Part shown: piece after piece, positions 6,759-8,792 of the stretch | Numbering within the stretch: position 1 is the first letter of the stretch | Layout: each line of letters starts with the position of its first letter | Source: Chitinophagaceae bacterium | GTDB lineage: Bacteria > Bacteroidota > Bacteroidia > Chitinophagales > Chitinophagaceae | Assembly (NCBI GenBank): GCA_947489175.1 | Contig: CANLED010000069.1 | Span: 1 to 8,792 of the forward strand | Direction: 5' to 3' | DNA length: 8,792 nt | Translations under genes and position numbers: made by a program | The notes under the pieces: model-generated | Told to the model about the DNA's origin: nothing | Seen by the model: only the letters and a program-made list of their open reading frames with translations | The model's database searches: none

Positions 6759-7364
6759 TTACCCCAACCTCAACCTCCTGTAAAAATCCTCCTGGTTGAG
6801 TTCCCTGATTTCCCCGGGTTGCATGTCTTCCAGTTCAATGTCTTCAATGGACAGACGAATCAACCGTTTACAGGGATGCCCCACTGCCTGGACCATCTTC
6901 CTGACCTGGTGGTATTTGCCTTCCGTGAGGCTGATCGTCAGCCAACTGCGCGGAACCCTTTCATGCAATTCATTTCCATTGGAAAACAATCCGGCTGGCT
7001 CATCAACATGTTCCACTTCGCAGGGTTTGGTCACATATGAGGTTTCTGCAGCAACAGGAATCGGCACGCCGTTCCTCAACCGTTCAACAACTGCTTCATC
7101 CACCACCCCCCTTACCTGGATAAGGTATTTCCTGAAATGCGGCACCTTGCTTTGGAAAAGCAATCGGGTAATCCTCCTGTCTGTTGTCAACAGCAACAGT
7201 CCTTCTGAATCCTTGTCCAAGCGCCCAATGGCATGCGTACCCTCCGGGAAATCAAATTGGAGATGGCACAAAAGCCTGACTTTGTGGGAACTCACAAACT
7301 GTGAGACCATGTTATAGGGCTTGTTCAACACAAAATAGCGGTATTGCTCCTCGGATAACGGCAT
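6759..7364 (-). CDS. rluE: 23S rRNA pseudouridine synthase, RluE-like (RsuA/RluB/RluE/RluF family)
   Basis: Isomerises a uridine in rRNA to pseudouridine; E. coli RluE modifies U2457 of 23S rRNA. The protein has 201 residues, normal for RluE. The catalytic block GRLDKDSEGLLLLTTD lies at 47-62, with Asp50 as the catalytic aspartate. Further family motifs are KYLIQVRG (79-86) and EGKYHQVRKMVQAVGHPCKRLIRL (149-171). There is no N-terminal S4 RNA-binding domain, which separates RluE-like proteins from RsuA, RluB and RluF. The ATG at 7364 is the natural start, with the substrate-domain motif YFVLNKP a few residues in. It is cytoplasmic and probably monocistronic, separated by 186 bp from the AraC gene downstream and divergent from the cytochrome gene. 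Its composition is near 50% GC, above that of the regulators beside it. The exact target uridine is inferred from the family. Confidence 0.88.
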   Translation of the reverse strand: MPLSEEQYRYFVLNKPYNMVSQFVSSHKVRLLCHLQFDFPEGTHAIGRLDKDSEGLLLLTTDRRITRLLFQSKVPHFRKYLIQVRGVVDEAVVERLRNGVPIPVAAETSYVTKPCEVEHVDEPAGLFSNGNELHERVPRSWLTISLTEGKYHQVRKMVQAVGHPCKRLIRLSIEDIELEDMQPGEIRELNQEDFYRRLRLG

Positions 7365-7582
7365 GCGTAAAGCTATTAAATTATCATCCCAGTTTACACA
7401 ATTGATTAAACACTAATACAACGATAAACAAATCCTGCAGTTCATTCAATCAGTATAGAACTGAGGAACACAAAATTGTCCATAATTCTGGCCTGCCTAT
7501 TAAAATTAAAGGCCCAACAGTGGCAGATAACTGAAATATAAATGATAATTTCAAAGTATGTCTAACATTGAGCACAGGATTA

Positions 7583-7602
7583 AATCAATATCCATATTGA
7601 TT
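7583..7602. promoter_or_regulatory. 20-bp inverted repeat upstream of the cytochrome gene
   Basis: AATCAATATCCATATTGATT has perfect 9-bp arms around CC and ends 39 bp before the cytochrome start codon. A third half-site, ATATTGAT, lies at 7634-7641 directly against the ATG. This arrangement suits a repressor or activator operator in the RluE-cytochrome divergent region, although AT-rich palindromes also arise by chance. Confidence 0.35.
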
Positions 7603-7641
7603 CATCCCCAAAGATTAAAACAAAGTTTAAAAAATATTGAT

Positions 7642-8792
7642 ATGGTATCCTCGACCAAACAAATAATTTCGTTTTCAATTTTCATTTTCATATTGCTGGC
7701 TTCATGCAAGAACAAAAGCATGTACAAACCAGCAGCAGCCATTTTTACGCTTGAGGAAAAACAATTGCCTGACTATGAAAAAGAGATTGACCACAAGGGA
7801 TTGATGACTGATATTCAAAATCACCCAGAAGCGTCATTCAGAAAAGGCAAAGACATTTACAACCAGACCTGTATTACCTGCCACGGAACTCCGAGCCAGG
7901 AGGGATCAATTCCTACTGCATTCAAATTTTGGAAGGATAAATTCAAAGTTGGAAAAGATCCTTATTCAATGTACCAAACACTGACCAGGGGATATGCTGG
8001 GATGCCCGCCCAAACGAATTTAACGCCAGTAGAGAAATATGATGTGATCAATTATGTCAGGGAAGAGTTTATCCTAAAACAAAACAATACAGCGTATTTT
8101 AAGGTTGACTCAAATTATTTATCAAGTATTCCTACGGGTAAAACCAAGGGGCCCTTACCCAATAAAAGGAAACCCTGGGCGGAGATGGACTATGGGAATT
8201 ATTTCATCAATACCTATGAACTGGCTGATACAAATGCCAAACCCCGGGAAACATCAAGAGGACAAGCGCCATTGAAAGATGAAAACTATTCAGATGCCAA
8301 CTTTGCCTACAAGGGAATCGCCGTAAGACTGGATGAAGGCACGGGTGGCGTAGCAGCGGGAAATGCCTGGATGATTTTTGACCATGACCTGATGAGAATT
8401 GCAGGAGGATGGACAGGCAAGGGCTTTATAGATTGGGACGGAATACTTTTAAACGGGAAGCACAACATCTCGCCAAGGATTATGGGGAATCTGCATTTTT
8501 CAAACCCCGTTGAACCAGGATGGGCAAATCCTGCAGATGGATCCTTTGCCGACAACCGATTTACTGCAGTAGACAAAAGAAAATTCGGTCCATTGCCGCG
8601 TTCATGGACACAATACAAGGGTCTCTATCATTACAAGGACAAGGTGGTCATTTCCTATGCTGTTGGTAATGCAATGGTATTGGAAAAATTAGGTCTTGAA
8701 GGAACCGCAGACAAGCCCATATTTACAAGAACACTCAACATCGCTCCTTCTACAACGAAGCTAAAAATGAGAATCGCAAAAACCAATGCCCT
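7642..8792 (+). CDS. Lipoprotein cytochrome c with DUF6797-like domain (partial, runs off the right edge)
   Basis: Probable envelope-anchored electron-transfer protein; 383 codons are present and no stop is reached. Residues 1-22 form a lipoprotein signal peptide with lipobox LASC (Cys22), followed by Lys, so outer-membrane sorting is likely. A class I cytochrome c domain covers about 62-145, with heme motif CITCH (Cys77, Cys80, His81) and probable axial Met121 in GYAGMPAQ. The following region (about 180-383), containing FAYKGIAVRLDEG and AGGWTGKGFIDWDG, resembles the DUF6797 domain of large Bacteroidota/PVC cytochromes; that name is from memory. Such proteins are usually much longer, so most of the gene may lie beyond the window. 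The frame is open to another ATG at 7558, but the start at 7642 gives a standard signal peptide directly at the N-terminus and is preferred. No Shine-Dalgarno sequence is seen. Confidence 0.82.
   Translation, partial: MVSSTKQIISFSIFIFILLASCKNKSMYKPAAAIFTLEEKQLPDYEKEIDHKGLMTDIQNHPEASFRKGKDIYNQTCITCHGTPSQEGSIPTAFKFWKDKFKVGKDPYSMYQTLTRGYAGMPAQTNLTPVEKYDVINYVREEFILKQNNTAYFKVDSNYLSSIPTGKTKGPLPNKRKPWAEMDYGNYFINTYELADTNAKPRETSRGQAPLKDENYSDANFAYKGIAVRLDEGTGGVAAGNAWMIFDHDLMRIAGGWTGKGFIDWDGILLNGKHNISPRIMGNLHFSNPVEPGWANPADGSFADNRFTAVDKRKFGPLPRSWTQYKGLYHYKDKVVISYAVGNAMVLEKLGLEGTADKPIFTRTLNIAPSTTKLKMRIAKTNA

Noticed and set aside
6796..7317. 173-codon plus-strand ORF opposite the pseudouridine synthase gene
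   Set aside because: It is antisense to a gene with clear catalytic motifs, and its translation is rich in Ser/Thr/Pro/Cys with no recognisable domain.
7438..7463. Inverted repeat CAGTTC...GAACTG in the RluE-cytochrome divergent region
   Set aside because: Only six paired bases with a 14-nt loop and no T-run; too weak to call a terminator or operator.
8307..8618. 103-codon minus-strand ORF inside the cytochrome gene
   Set aside because: It is a shadow of the cytochrome coding frame with no family motif or start signal.

Overview
The window looks like chromosomal DNA of a Bacteroidota bacterium. Reasons: three membrane-embedded AraC regulators of a type common in that phylum, a periplasmic thioredoxin with a long unclassified N-terminal region, a lipoprotein cytochrome c, few Shine-Dalgarno sequences and moderately low GC. 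A Saprospiria- or Chitinophagia-like source would fit, but no rRNA or strong marker gene fixes the lineage.

Left block, plus strand (190-3975): two paralogous 7-TM/AraC regulators overlap by 4 bp (ATGA). A secreted TlpA-like thioredoxin follows 52 bp later and is noticeably richer in G+C. A bidirectional terminator-like hairpin (4040-4082) separates this block from a convergent small gene.

Middle block, minus strand (read from 6572 down to 4199): a third, more distant 7-TM/AraC regulator; a small XRE-type HTH protein; a 43-residue predicted single-pass membrane protein; a strong terminator hairpin (4641-4664); and an 89-residue hypothetical protein. The two small genes are each preceded by the same 16-bp dyad, ATGTC-N6-GACAT. 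This makes them a candidate two-gene regulon for the adjacent XRE protein, and it is the most interesting unexplained structure in the window.

Right block: an RluE-type 23S rRNA pseudouridine synthase on the minus strand and, divergently, a lipoprotein cytochrome c that runs off the right edge. The 277-bp divergent region holds a 20-bp inverted repeat 39 bp before the cytochrome start codon, with a third half-site touching that codon.

The window is dominated by regulators with unknown signals. The AraC pair and the thioredoxin may form one transcription unit that senses and acts at the cell envelope; this is inferred from gene order only. No tRNA, rRNA, insertion sequence, CRISPR array or complete mobile element was seen.
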